NCBI GenBank assembly: GCA_033557685.1
Contig: JAWQRN010000660.1
Location: 1 to 27,398 of the forward strand
From: Sperchopsis tessellata
Lineage: Eukaryota; Arthropoda; Insecta; Coleoptera; Hydrophilidae
Reading direction: 5' to 3'
DNA length: 27,398 nucleotides
In this document: piece by piece, positions 23,601 to 27,398 of the stretch
How positions within the stretch are numbered: position 1 is the stretch's first letter
Layout: each line of letters opens with the position of its first letter
Translations under genes and position numbers: made by a program
Notes under the pieces: generated by a model
What the model saw: only the letters and a program-made list of their open reading frames with translations
What the model was told of the DNA's origin: nothing
Databases searched by the model: none

Positions 23601-23614
23601 GGTAAGCGATACAT
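5314..23614 (-). CDS. Hsp60: Mitochondrial 60-kDa chaperonin HSP60 (six coding exons)
   Basis: Group I chaperonin of the mitochondrial matrix; it forms a ring that folds imported proteins with ATP and the HSP10 co-chaperonin. The coding exons are 23438-23614, 19834-20086, 13405-13677, 12068-12236, 7425-7945 and 5314-5651. They total 1731 nt, or 576 residues plus TAA, which is the usual family length. All junctions are GT/AG and all phases agree (0, 1, 1, 2, 1). Residues 1 to about 26 are a basic, acid-free presequence, and the mature chain begins near YAKDVRFG. GDGTTTAT at 111-118 binds ATP. D424 corresponds to the catalytic Asp398 of GroEL. The Cpn60 signature AAVEEGIVPGGG is at 431-442, and the tail ends GGMGGGMGGMGGMGGMM. 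Introns are 3.35, 6.16, 1.17, 4.12 and 1.77 kb, and most contain transposon remains. I see no frameshift or stop, so the gene looks functional. Confidence 0.97.
5652..6878. other. Intron 5 of HSP60, 3' part; nothing assignable
   Basis: AT-rich intronic DNA. A plus-strand open frame at 5893-6120 has no recognisable domain. A short CT-rich, more GC-balanced patch at 6121-6240 may be repeat-derived. No other structure stood out. Confidence 0.5.
6879..6992. repeat. 57-bp tandem direct duplication
   Basis: Two adjacent units, 6879-6935 and 6936-6992, differ at two positions (cag/cgg and aaacc/aaccc). The unit length is a multiple of three, but the first copy has an in-frame TAG before the second. 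It lies in HSP60 intron 5. Confidence 0.95.
6956..7225 (+). other. Unrecognised 89-codon open frame
   Basis: Antisense to HSP60 inside intron 5, beginning inside the second copy of the 57-bp duplication. The product is hydrophilic, Lys/Asn-rich and ends KEINKIIKDEK. I recognise no domain. It could be a relic of a mobile-element protein or chance; nothing shows that it is expressed. Confidence 0.2.
7425..7945 (-). CDS. Hsp60: HSP60 coding exon 5 (catalytic Asp and Cpn60 signature)
   Basis: The largest exon, encoding residues 292-464. It starts LRIGLQVAAVKAPGFGDNRK after acceptor ataag and ends TPLNNDQKI before donor gtatgt, phase 1. It contains D424 (DALNATRAAVEEG), equivalent to the ATP-hydrolysing Asp398 of GroEL, and the signature AAVEEGIVPGGG at 431-442. 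Both are intact, which argues for a working ATPase. Confidence 0.97.
7946..9616. other. Intron 4 of HSP60, 3' half; nothing assignable
   Basis: AT-rich intronic DNA with no long open frame. A short tRNA box-B-like word lies at about 8680-8692 on the minus strand, with no box A partner. No gene can be supported. Confidence 0.5.
9617..9934 (-). other. Unrecognised 105-codon open frame in HSP60 intron 4
   Basis: On the HSP60 strand, just beyond the left flank of the mariner element. The product has a hydrophobic start (MVSLLKVLFPFINV) and a Thr/Arg-rich middle (WATRHRTTLPSLFRKTL). I recognise no family. It does not belong to HSP60, whose exon 4/5 junction is continuous without it. It is most likely a relic or chance frame. 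Confidence 0.2.
10004..10046. repeat. Left copy of a direct repeat flanking the mariner
   Basis: gatata...ggcggagctaatgtgcc outside the left TIR resembles gatata...ggcggaacctatgtgcc just outside the right TIR (11351-11393), in the same orientation. The core ggcgga.c..atgtgcc is shared. The length is far more than a 2-bp target duplication. Confidence 0.6.
10057..10101 (+). repeat. Mariner left TIR
   Basis: Begins ctgggttatcatttg directly after TA and pairs with the reverse complement of 11309-11352. The best conserved core is gaatttataat followed by agtaggc. Confidence 0.85.
10175..11205 (+). pseudogene. Mariner transposase (DDD type), frameshifted
   Basis: The transposase would bind the TIRs and excise and insert the element. 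The start (ATG at 10175) and stop (TAG ending 11205) give about 343 codons, the family length. In order: N-terminal helix-turn-helix region with RCMEDFREVFPNFDVS; linker block LSYGTCQKILKKDLKMKAYK; first catalytic Asp at 10615 in PDEALFHL; second at 10863 in FQQDNATAH; third at 11016 in PPRNPD, followed directly by a stop. The last two lie 50 residues apart instead of about 34, because of a tandem-repeat expansion between them. Frames change near 10330, 10605 and before 10803. The end matches the usual EGDPFKHLL-like C-terminus. Non-functional. Confidence 0.88.
10861..10940 (+). repeat. Four 20-bp tandem repeats inside the transposase
   Basis: Four consecutive 20-bp units start aagacaa(c/t)gc and end (c/t)a(c/t)agc(a/g)cac, with a partial fifth (aagacaagca). 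A 20-bp period shifts the frame at each unit, so the same DNA is read in all three frames. Three extra units add 60 bp, which restores the original frame downstream. Confidence 0.95.
11309..11352 (-). repeat. Mariner right TIR
   Basis: Read on the minus strand it begins tcgggttctcattag and ends gattttt, mirroring the left TIR, with TA immediately outside. A small subterminal hairpin (gcaggat at 11291 against atcctgc at 11313) overlaps its inner edge. Confidence 0.85.
11351..11393. repeat. Right copy of a direct repeat flanking the mariner
   Basis: Partner of 10004-10046. It overlaps the last two bases of the right TIR and runs outward through gtgttggcggaacctatg. Its origin is unknown. Confidence 0.6.
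11394..12067. other. Intron 4 of HSP60, 5' part; nothing assignable
   Basis: AT-rich sequence between the mariner flank and the donor of HSP60 exon 4. No open frame over 60 codons and no recognisable repeat. Confidence 0.5.
12068..12236 (-). CDS. Hsp60: HSP60 coding exon 4 (apical domain)
   Basis: Encodes residues 236-290 with split codons at both ends. It reads AKVEYQDALLLLSEKKISS, continues through LIIIAEDIDGEALTTLVVN, and its last two bases combine with exon 5 to give Arg291. The acceptor is ttttag and the donor gtgagt. The antisense frame over this exon is open for 79 codons but is only a shadow. Confidence 0.95.
12360..12631. repeat. 272-bp imperfect palindrome (MITE-like) in HSP60 intron 3
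   Basis: Starting from the outside, tagtatttaaactagccaa near 12360 mirrors the sequence ending at 12631. The best arms are about 12404-12461 and 12533-12590, which share the 17-base word gttagtatgtaaactag. The word taaactag(c/t)ca recurs several times in both orientations, as in subterminal repeats. No obvious target duplication and no coding sequence, so the class is unknown. Confidence 0.7.
12950..13175 (-). pseudogene. LINE ORF2 C-terminal fragment in HSP60 intron 3
   Basis: On the minus strand, bases from about 13160 to 12955 read QQLRWYGHMVRMDENWN followed by RRVYEAKVQ, then in shifted frames a region like GRDWKWAK. The L.W.GH..RM block is a hallmark of the C-terminal part of many LINE reverse transcriptases. 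Only about 70 codons remain, with stops and frameshifts. Too short to assign a clade. Confidence 0.65.
13405..13677 (-). CDS. Hsp60: HSP60 coding exon 3 (intermediate/apical segment)
   Basis: Encodes residues 145-234 with split codons at both ends, from IMMAVDKI through EGMKFDRGYISPYFVNTTK. The acceptor is tttttgcag and the donor gtaagt. FDRGYISPYF is one of the best conserved stretches of Cpn60, at the entry to the apical domain that contacts substrate and HSP10. Confidence 0.96.
13678..14879. other. Intron 2 of HSP60, 3' part; nothing assignable
   Basis: Very AT-rich intronic DNA. An open frame at 13909-14124 plus encodes a Lys-rich peptide with no recognisable domain. Nothing else could be supported. 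Confidence 0.5.
14885..15196 (-). repeat. Candidate 3' LTR with preceding purine tract
   Basis: The minus-strand sequence aattaaggagag is immediately followed by tgtactgtca at 15196, like a polypurine tract and the TG start of an LTR. Farther in are a TATA-like tatatataa (about 14978-14970) and AATAAA (14911-14906), in the expected order. The 3' end is unclear and there is no 5' LTR to compare. The 72-codon open frame at 14969-15187 lies inside it and is probably non-coding. Confidence 0.4.
15440..15800 (-). pseudogene. Macrodomain remnant, OARD1/TARG1 type, in the gypsy element
   Basis: On the minus strand from 15799: DDLFGASQEWALAHCVAADL, then after a one-base shift MSWGIAKEFRKQFQGLEEL, then KWPTYRNMWSCL, then KLAISRRVCTQLIWEDC. 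These match in order the macrodomain blocks GDLF...SLAHC.A.D..M..GIA..F...FG...EL, KPTY.NL..SL and KL.MPRIGCGLD.L.WE of O-acetyl-ADP-ribose deacetylase 1. About 20 residues between the second and third blocks are missing. The Asp of GCGLD is lost, so it is dead. It lies after the integrase C-terminus and before the purine tract, where some gypsy elements carry a third ORF. Confidence 0.72.
15950..16640 (-). pseudogene. Ty3/gypsy integrase, core partly deleted
   Basis: The N-terminal zinc-binding part appears as GHLGVRKTVEKVRE.FYWVNC (about 16610-16540). The first catalytic Asp is in the VDIAG context (about 16440), followed by NKYILIVMDYFSKWIE. The sequence then jumps to ARMIFGREMRIPEDLILG (about 16270), so the stretch with the second Asp and the Glu is missing. 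The C-terminal part has MKERYDI, GGFKEGDLIWLYNPQRRK, VPYEVVKKI (GPY/F module) and KVIHYNRL. Inactive. GFKEGDLIWLYNP is a very typical gypsy block. Confidence 0.82.
17000..17240 (-). pseudogene. Ty3/gypsy RNase H fragment
   Basis: Reading the minus strand from about 17235, pieces such as APILSYPRIEGQFILDTDSS (first catalytic Asp context) are followed in shifted frames by REL.AVVKTIEHFHKYLYG and LRTDHA.LQWLL, the usual RNase H order. The open antisense frame at 17032-17229 is only a shadow. Confidence 0.7.
17467..17974 (-). pseudogene. Ty3/gypsy reverse transcriptase
   Basis: Two open pieces carry RT motifs. The 17974-17723 piece has SSSPWPSPVLVSNKDGST, RLCVNYKRLNDVMKKD, YPLPRIDD and a shortened LYLKSGYW. 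The 17655-17467 piece has MSFGLCSVPAT, then LVYRDDVIV, where the catalytic box is Y.DD with Arg in place of the usual Leu. Both Asp residues survive, but frameshifts separate the blocks and the region between them (17723-17655) is disturbed. Spacing and motifs are those of Metaviridae-type retrotransposons. Confidence 0.88.
18159..18524 (-). pseudogene. Ty3/gypsy pol segment upstream of RT
   Basis: 121 codons open. The part ATIPIRMTEQ...ENPIKKGLLIGRALDRFQFVSINL fits the spacer between protease and reverse transcriptase in gypsy Pol, where a stretch like P.R..N....I.IKKGT..G is usual. The next bases (18150-17980), in another frame, give LSPTEEKQVLELLKQFQHIFA, the block that precedes RT in these elements. 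No protease D(S/T)G motif is seen. The first 35 or so residues (IIYKKIHHDAVIDVKERLPK) are unrecognised. Confidence 0.65.
18573..18957. mobile_element. 385-bp MITE with 92-bp terminal inverted repeats
   Basis: The arms 18573-18664 and 18866-18957 are near-perfect reverse complements, both containing ttattttaatatttgata, accggccaagtcaat and attaaatacagaaatgaact. About 200 bp of unique, non-coding sequence lies between. It would snap back into a long hairpin. I find no convincing target duplication, so its superfamily is unknown. It sits at the broken 5' end of the gypsy remnant in HSP60 intron 2. Confidence 0.88.
18958..19833. other. Intron 2 of HSP60, 5' part; nothing assignable
   Basis: AT-rich sequence between the hairpin MITE and the donor of exon 2. 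No open frame, terminal repeat or RNA gene recognised. Confidence 0.5.
19834..20086 (-). CDS. Hsp60: HSP60 coding exon 2 (ATP-binding segment)
   Basis: Encodes residues 60-143 plus the first base of codon 144. It begins GRNVIIEQSWGSPKI after acceptor cctcag and carries GDGTTTAT (111-118), the equatorial-domain nucleotide and Mg site. It ends NPVEIRK before donor gtaaaa, phase 1. An ATG-initiated reading of this exon alone would miss its first 40 or so residues. Confidence 0.96.
20087..20853. other. Intron 1 of HSP60, 3' part; nothing assignable
   Basis: AT-rich. Bases 20605-20645 (ccgaatttccattatattacagtct) weakly resemble the end of the pogo-like MITE at 20854-21004 and may be a degenerate end of another copy. 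No coding sequence. Confidence 0.45.
20854..21004. mobile_element. 151-bp pogo-like MITE flanked by TA
   Basis: The left end reads cagcatgagtctacatataa and the right end, on the minus strand, cagtagactctacctgtaa; both continue with tgga. Each is preceded by gTA (20852-20853 and 21005-21006), consistent with a TA target duplication. CAGT.GACTC ends are usual for pogo/Tigger elements. Too short to code for anything. Intron 1 of HSP60. Confidence 0.65.
21440..22190 (+). mobile_element. LINE ORF2 fragment (endonuclease end and linker)
   Basis: Non-LTR retrotransposon remnant, antisense to HSP60 in intron 1. Reading across frames: KEELNNILNSYGLRMTTY (about 21460-21520), then PIVFNPVISDHYKIDMELP (about 21580-21640), where SDH is the catalytic-His motif that ends AP-like endonucleases. 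An RT-linker region follows, and FSTFISSVGEVLAEKMSG (about 22030-22085) matches the F...F..VGE.LA block upstream of RT in jockey/CR1-type elements. The open piece at 21927-22178 belongs here. The RT itself is absent. Frameshifts and stops throughout. Confidence 0.72.
22191..23148. other. Intron 1 of HSP60, middle; nothing assignable
   Basis: AT-rich intronic sequence with no open frame or recognisable repeat between the LINE fragment and the 56-bp duplication. Confidence 0.5.
23149..23260. repeat. 56-bp tandem direct duplication
   Basis: Units 23149-23204 and 23205-23260 start tgtcctgtgac(a/g)tttgtt and end gatatttt, with about five differences. It lies 180 bp from the donor of HSP60 exon 1, within intron 1. 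Confidence 0.93.
23438..23614 (-). CDS. Hsp60: HSP60 coding exon 1 (presequence and N-terminus)
   Basis: Encodes residues 1-59: the mitochondrial targeting peptide, then YAKDVRFG, where the mature protein starts in homologues, then the start of the equatorial domain, ending at AVTMGPK. The donor after AAA reads gttagt, phase 0. The bases directly before the ATG on the coding strand are a T-rich run ending in tag, a textbook 3' splice site. The coding sequence therefore opens at the first base of its exon and a non-coding exon must lie upstream. Confidence 0.96.
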
Positions 23615-24105
23615 CTACAAAAACAAAAAATTGTACTTACATTTGAAACAATTTCCTAAATGAATACCTTAATATTTAATACTCTGTCTTTTAACTTTCA
23701 AATTAAAAAGATAAACAAAACAAAATAATTTGTTCATTACATTCAAGGCACACTTTTACCATTGAAGTAGCAAAATGGCCGAAAGGTATTTCATAACCTT
23801 AATATTTATAACTGTATTGGAAGAAAAGACAAAATGTATTTAATAAACGATGAAATTAAACGTATAAAATAAAGTTAAGTGTAATGTTATATACCAAACT
23901 GCTAGGCTACTGCTAAATTACTAATTTGAGGAAACACGTGCCTCATTATAGTTTGTCAAAATTCGTATAAAAATGAAGAAAATCATTTTAAATTACAAGA
24001 GTCACATTTTTTAAACAAAAAAGAGGGAAGATGCACACAAACCTTTAAGTTTAAATGTAATTTCTAAAGCAAAACCTTCCAAAAATTTAGCCGGTTGTCA
24101 CTAAC

Positions 24106-24200
24106 CACGCCGCTTTTGCTTCCAGAACTTTTCTAACTGAAATAGTGAATATTGAAAAGAGACGAATATAGTTAATCATAAAATTAACACCTCGCTGATG
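24106..24200 (-). other. Probable HSP60 non-coding 5' exon; donor at 24105
   Basis: A splice acceptor abuts the HSP60 ATG, so a 5' UTR exon must exist upstream. The best donor I see reads GCGTG|gttagtg on the minus strand, with gt at 24105-24104. Its sequence matches the donor of coding exon 1 and would give a 491-bp intron. The transcription start, given here as 24200, is a guess. Another donor nearby cannot be excluded. Confidence 0.5.
24120..24127. promoter_or_regulatory. Candidate heat-shock element TTCCAGAA
   Basis: The palindrome TTCcaGAA matches two inverted units of the heat-shock factor site (nGAAn repeats). A partial third unit follows (cttTTC, spacing off by one). It lies about 500 bp upstream of the HSP60 ATG, near or inside the inferred 5' exon. 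The family is heat inducible in many animals; use of this site is inference. Confidence 0.35.
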
Positions 24201-24683
24201 TATAGATGGCGCAACAACAAATATTACTTACAATTGATCTACGTAATGTTTGCATATGTAGTTAATTAATATTATAAGGTATACATGAATTTTAAAACAA
24301 AATTGATATTAGGATAAATTGTAATACAAACTTTCTAATATTACAAGTTCAACAAATATGTAAAGCGGCATCTAGTTTTGCATCTAAAGACTATTTTATA
24401 TTTCAAATCTGATACGAAAATATTCCAGAATATGAAAGAAGTTCAAAGTACAAATTGATAGATAACAACGTTTAAAAATTGTATGGGTTAATTCATAACC
24501 TTTTTTCTACTGCCTTAAGATAAAGGCCTACGTATCTCCGGAACTCCTTTCAGTTATGCAATGGAGTTTATTTTATTTTTCTAATGATTTATAATTAAAC
24601 CCAGCTTTGTTGAAGACCAAGAATAAGAAAACCCCTAAAGAAACTGCGAAACATATTTTAATTGTCCAATTTATCAGTCAATA
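24201..24683. other. Upstream region of HSP60
   Basis: No coding sequence. It holds the second TTCCAGAA cluster (24416-24442). No gene facing the opposite way starts here. The exact core promoter cannot be placed; several AT-rich words could act as a TATA box. Confidence 0.4.
24416..24442. promoter_or_regulatory. Candidate heat-shock element cluster around TTCCAGAA
   Basis: A second copy of TTCCAGAA sits at 24423-24430. GAA units flank it on both sides (24416 and near 24434) and a TTC follows at about 24441. Not all spacings fit the 5-bp periodicity of an ideal site. It lies about 310 bp farther from the HSP60 start than the first copy. Confidence 0.35.
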
Positions 24684-25120
24684 ACATCATTAATTCGGCA
24701 TTGGTACACTTATAAAAAATATCTTCAGGTTTTCCAGGAAATAGCCGTGTGCAGGCTTTTTTGCTGACGTTACGTCTTTGGGTGCAATCTCCGATCTGAT
24801 CATTTCCAGAGGTTCTCCAGCCATGAGATTCGTCAACCTTTCTACGGATCTCCTTCCCTTAATTTTTCCCTGCACAATGACCCAAAATAGCTGATACCTT
24901 TTTCCACTCATAATGTATCCCATATATAACAATTTTATTTGTTAATATCACTTCCTTCTCTTTTCTCATCCGTCGCATCTCTTCCACATTAGTTATTCTC
25001 TTCACCCACGATATCCTCAACATTCTCCGATATATTCACAATTCGAATGCCTCCTCATATCGATCCCCTTCAACGTCCATGCTTCCATTCCGTAGGATAG
25101 TACTGACAGTACGTAGCATC

Positions 25121-25345
25121 TCAGCAGTCGTATTTTAATTTAAGGTTTAGATGTAGATTGCATAGCACCCGCCTCATTTTCGTAAATGTGCTTCTTGCCT
25201 TCTCGATTCTAATTTGTATTTCTAAGGAGCTGTTATTGGCTTCACCAATGGTTGTACCCAGGTAGTTGTATTTTTTTACCCTTTCAATAGGTTGATTCCT
25301 TACATATACCTCACGGTTGTCCTGAGTTGATTTTGTTATCAGCAT
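25121..25345 (-). pseudogene. LINE ORF2 thumb/C-terminal segment
   Basis: Open for 74 codons. KYNYLGTTIGEANN...EIQIRIEKARSTFTKMRRVL is the Y.YLG block that follows the palm in LINE reverse transcriptases. Just upstream the frame gives EESEEYGLSLNKTKYM, but the YADD stretch between is gone. The C-terminal piece at 24932-24690 (MSGKRYQLFWVIVQGKIKGR) continues it after a frameshift. Confidence 0.8.
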
Positions 25346-25532
25346 ATATTTCGTTTTGTTCAGCGATAGTCCATATTCTTCACTTTCTTCAACAGTTTTT
25401 TTAATTAACGCCTTTAAATCTTGTTTCTGCCAAGAGCATTTATTTATTTATTGTAATTTCAATAATTTTGATACCCCTGAAATGGTTATCAAGTGCTTTA
25501 TTCATTATGTCTTCTGAAAGTATACATCCTTG

Positions 25533-25760
25533 TCATACTCCTCCCTTTATTTCTATTTCCTCAGATGTTTTTTCTTCTATTTGTACTATTGCTTTCTGGT
25601 CGTAATAAAGATTTGTTATAATTCTGATATCTCTCAGGTCTATCTCTTTTCTCAATAGTATTTCTATGACCTGGTCATGTCTCACTCTGTCAAAAGCCTT
25701 GTTATAATCTATAAAGCATGTGTATATGTCCTGATTTATGTCTAGGCATCTTTGTGACAT
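25533..25760 (-). pseudogene. LINE reverse transcriptase palm motif A segment
   Basis: 75 open codons: RCLDINQDIYTCFIDYNKAFDRVRHDQV is the palm motif A, with the first catalytic Asp in FIDYNKAFD. DIRIITNLYYDQKAIVQIEE follows. The match continues upstream through GIREALFTLNV. The first codon here is a chance in-frame Met, not a true start. Confidence 0.85.
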
Positions 25761-25905
25761 GACATTGAGTGTAAATAGTGCTTCCCTTATTCCTAGACCA
25801 TTTCAGAAACCAAATTGGGTGTCACCGATATTCACTTCCAATCTCTTGTAAATTATATTGTGAATCACCTTCAAAAAGACTTTTACTATGTGATTCATTA
25901 GACTT

Positions 25906-26291
25906 ACTAATGATATTTTTAATAACTTTTGAGCTTTAAAACCCAAAATATAAACAACATTTCTGAAAATTATTATCTCCAGTCCTGAACATCAATTCAC
26001 TGTTTTCATTTCTGAAGTATGGAAAAAACAAAAACTTGAAATGTGCACGCTAACTAACGATAATAATTATATGCCATTTTGAAGATCCCGATCGCTGAAA
26101 ACCCAAATATTTACAAATTTCAGTTAACGTATTCGAACTGAGACATCAAATGTTCTTAGTTCAGGATGTTTATTGAAGGTATTTCATTGGCGTACATAAA
26201 CATAAATTGCACGTAAACAAATGATGATTTAACTAACCAGCATCTCTATATCGGCCCATTTCACTTATCCTGATACCTCTGAAGCATAATT
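25906..26291. other. No assignable gene
   Basis: Sequence between the LINE fragment and the SINE tail. AT-rich, no open frame or recognisable repeat. Confidence 0.5.
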
Positions 26292-26587
26292 GGCTTATGT
26301 TTTGTTTGTTTATTTATCGTCGGTCAATCGCCGATGCCAAGAATTAGGCTCCCTCATCTGGGAATTTTGCCACATCCAAAGTACCAACTGGAATTGGATT
26401 CTTTTACATGCACGTGGTCTTCATTTTAACTACAATACACGGGGCTCACCGTTTTACGTCCCTCCCGGAAGACGAGCACTACAAAGACTTTTCCCTAATC
26501 ACAAAAAGCCGACCGCCTTTAGGACTTGAACCCGAGACCCCATGCTTAGTAGCCTAGTACTTAGCCACTGAGCTACGAGACGGCTTA
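26292..26587 (-). mobile_element. tRNA-derived SINE
   Basis: On the minus strand a tRNA-like head starts near 26584. RNA polymerase III box A TAGCTCAGTGG is at 26575-26565 and box B GGTTCAAGTCC at 26532-26522. A GC-richer body (26515-26330) follows, then an A-rich tail, aaataaacaaacaaaac (about 26318-26301). TAAGCC occurs just outside both ends (26297-26292 and 26587-26582), a possible but short target duplication. The plus-strand open frame over it is a shadow. Parent tRNA not determined. Confidence 0.82.
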
Positions 26588-26748
26588 ATAGACATATGTA
26601 GATAATATTTATATTTGCTTGTTACTTTAAAATGATAATTTTATGTAACTCATTTCGACAAAATATTGAAAGAATAAAACTAGTGTAATTTAAGAATTTA
26701 TATAATATTTATTAAATATACAGTCAGTCACTAAAGTAAAGTAAAGCT

Positions 26749-27039
26749 TTGCAGGGTGAAATTAATGAACTTACATCTAAATTAAATCTATTAAAAACAT
26801 GTGCTCAAGGTAAACAAGAGACAGGGCCAGACTCAGTGAAAAAGAATGAAACCAAACAGGAAAATGTAGAAAATATTTCAGAGAAGAGACTGGAGGAACA
26901 CCAAGATATGCAAAAAAGTAAAGCAATGGAATACATCTATGGACTGGGTGGTAATATTAGTGTAGAGAATAGCTCTAATAAATATGGAAATAAAAACAGT
27001 GATGTGGTTGGGTCAAGATCAGCGATCAGCGGAAAATAA
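26749..27039 (+). pseudogene. Coiled-coil N-terminal part of a LINE ORF1-like protein
   Basis: 97 open codons without a proper ATG at the start. LQGEINELTSKLNLLKTC looks like a short coiled coil, followed by a Lys/Glu/Asn-rich hydrophilic stretch. The next conserved-looking domain is in the +1 frame from 27002, so this piece and that one were probably one ORF1 before a frameshift near 27000. It could also be a separate chance frame. Confidence 0.45.
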
Positions 27040-27398
27040 TCTAGGTTTTGTACCGCCTCCAAAATGTGCATGGCTGTATCTGGGAAATTGTATGGATACT
27101 GTGAATGTGGGTATTATAGAGAGCTATCTTAAATCGAAGCATGAAAAAATGAATACACTAGAAGTATCCCAACGTCAAACGAAAGGTAAAAAAAGAGCTT
27201 TTCGTCTTTGTACGAATTTCAAATACAAGGATGCCTTCATGAACCCATTAACGTGGCCGGCTGGAATTGTAGTTAAAAGATACCGTCTGCAAAGAGAGTC
27301 AACTAAACAACAAAATTTTCAAGACCCAGCTAGAACTGAAGTAGCTGAGGAATGTGATAATAGTTTAACTAGCTACACAGGTATGAAAAAACAAACTA
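27002..27398 (+). CDS. LINE ORF1-like C-terminal domain, open to the window end
   Basis: 132 codons from ATG 27002 with no stop before the right edge, so it was cut by the window. PPPKCAWLYLGNCMDTVNVG, IIESYLKSK, RAFRLCTNFKYKDAFMNPLTWPAGIVVKRYR follow the pattern of the RNA-binding ORF1 domain of insect LINEs: L.LG.....V..YL, then F.V......D...NP..WP.GV.V..F. These proteins coat the element RNA. Family assignment is by pattern only. The frame is intact here, unlike every other element in the window. Confidence 0.5.
   Translation, partial: MWLGQDQRSAENNLGFVPPPKCAWLYLGNCMDTVNVGIIESYLKSKHEKMNTLEVSQRQTKGKKRAFRLCTNFKYKDAFMNPLTWPAGIVVKRYRLQRESTKQQNFQDPARTEVAEECDNSLTSYTGMKKQT

Larger units (their letters stand above)
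24684..25905 (-). mobile_element. LINE fragment with reverse transcriptase, upstream of HSP60
   Basis: A 5'-truncated non-LTR retrotransposon on the minus strand. In order: GDTQFGF (about 25820, before RT motif A), CFIDYNKAFDRVRHDQVIE (25700 region), VRQGC-like remnants, EESEEYGLSLNKTKYMLITK, then RVKKYNYLGTTIGEANNSS and IRIEKARSTFTKMRRVLCN, then the C-terminal YIMSGKRYQL region ending at a stop at 24690. This is the arrangement of LINE ORF2 proteins common in insects; the clade is uncertain. The segment with the catalytic YADD box is missing through a small deletion, and several stops occur. Confidence 0.82.

Noticed and set aside
5314..23614. Bacterial groEL contamination or an endosymbiont operon
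   Set aside because: The gene has five coding introns with GT/AG borders, a mitochondrial presequence and a GGM tail, and no groES beside it. It is a nuclear gene.
26290..26529. 79-codon plus-strand open frame
   Set aside because: It runs through the tRNA-like head and body of a minus-strand SINE.

Overview
The window is AT-rich, intron-rich animal nuclear DNA, most likely from an insect. One host gene can be reconstructed: a complete six-coding-exon gene for mitochondrial HSP60 (Cpn60/GroEL family) on the minus strand, with its start codon at 23614 and its stop at 5314. Joining the exons at canonical GT/AG sites gives a continuous 576-residue product. It has a mitochondrial presequence, the ATP-binding GDGTTTAT motif, the catalytic Asp, the Cpn60 signature and the C-terminal GGM tail. 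A non-coding 5' exon probably lies near 24.1 kb, because the first coding exon begins at an acceptor AG directly abutting the ATG.

Everything else that is recognisable is mobile-element debris, most of it inside the introns. Intron 1 (20087-23437) holds a LINE endonuclease/linker fragment on the plus strand, a 151-bp pogo-like MITE and a 56-bp tandem duplication. Intron 2 (13678-19833) holds a decayed Ty3/gypsy element (RT, RNase H, integrase) on the minus strand and, next to its truncated 5' end, a 385-bp long-hairpin MITE. Intron 3 holds a 272-bp imperfect palindrome and a short LINE ORF2 tail. Intron 4 holds a full-length 1.3-kb mariner with TIRs flanked by TA. Intron 5 holds a 57-bp tandem duplication.

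Downstream of the gene (about 2.95-4.24 kb) is an R1/I-superfamily LINE 3' fragment. Upstream are a second LINE fragment (24.69-25.9 kb), a tRNA-derived SINE (26.3-26.58 kb) and a LINE ORF1-like reading frame that runs off the right edge. Bases 1-2947 contain nothing I can assign.

The most unusual observation is a decayed macrodomain of the OARD1/TARG1 (ADP-ribosyl hydrolase) type between the integrase C-terminus and a candidate polypurine tract/3' LTR of the gypsy element. This suggests the parent retrotransposon family carries an ADP-ribose-processing module. Second is a frame-cycling 20-bp tandem expansion directly after the second catalytic Asp of the mariner transposase. It adds exactly 60 bp, so the reading frame is kept. 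The 3' UTR of HSP60 also holds two clean hairpins.
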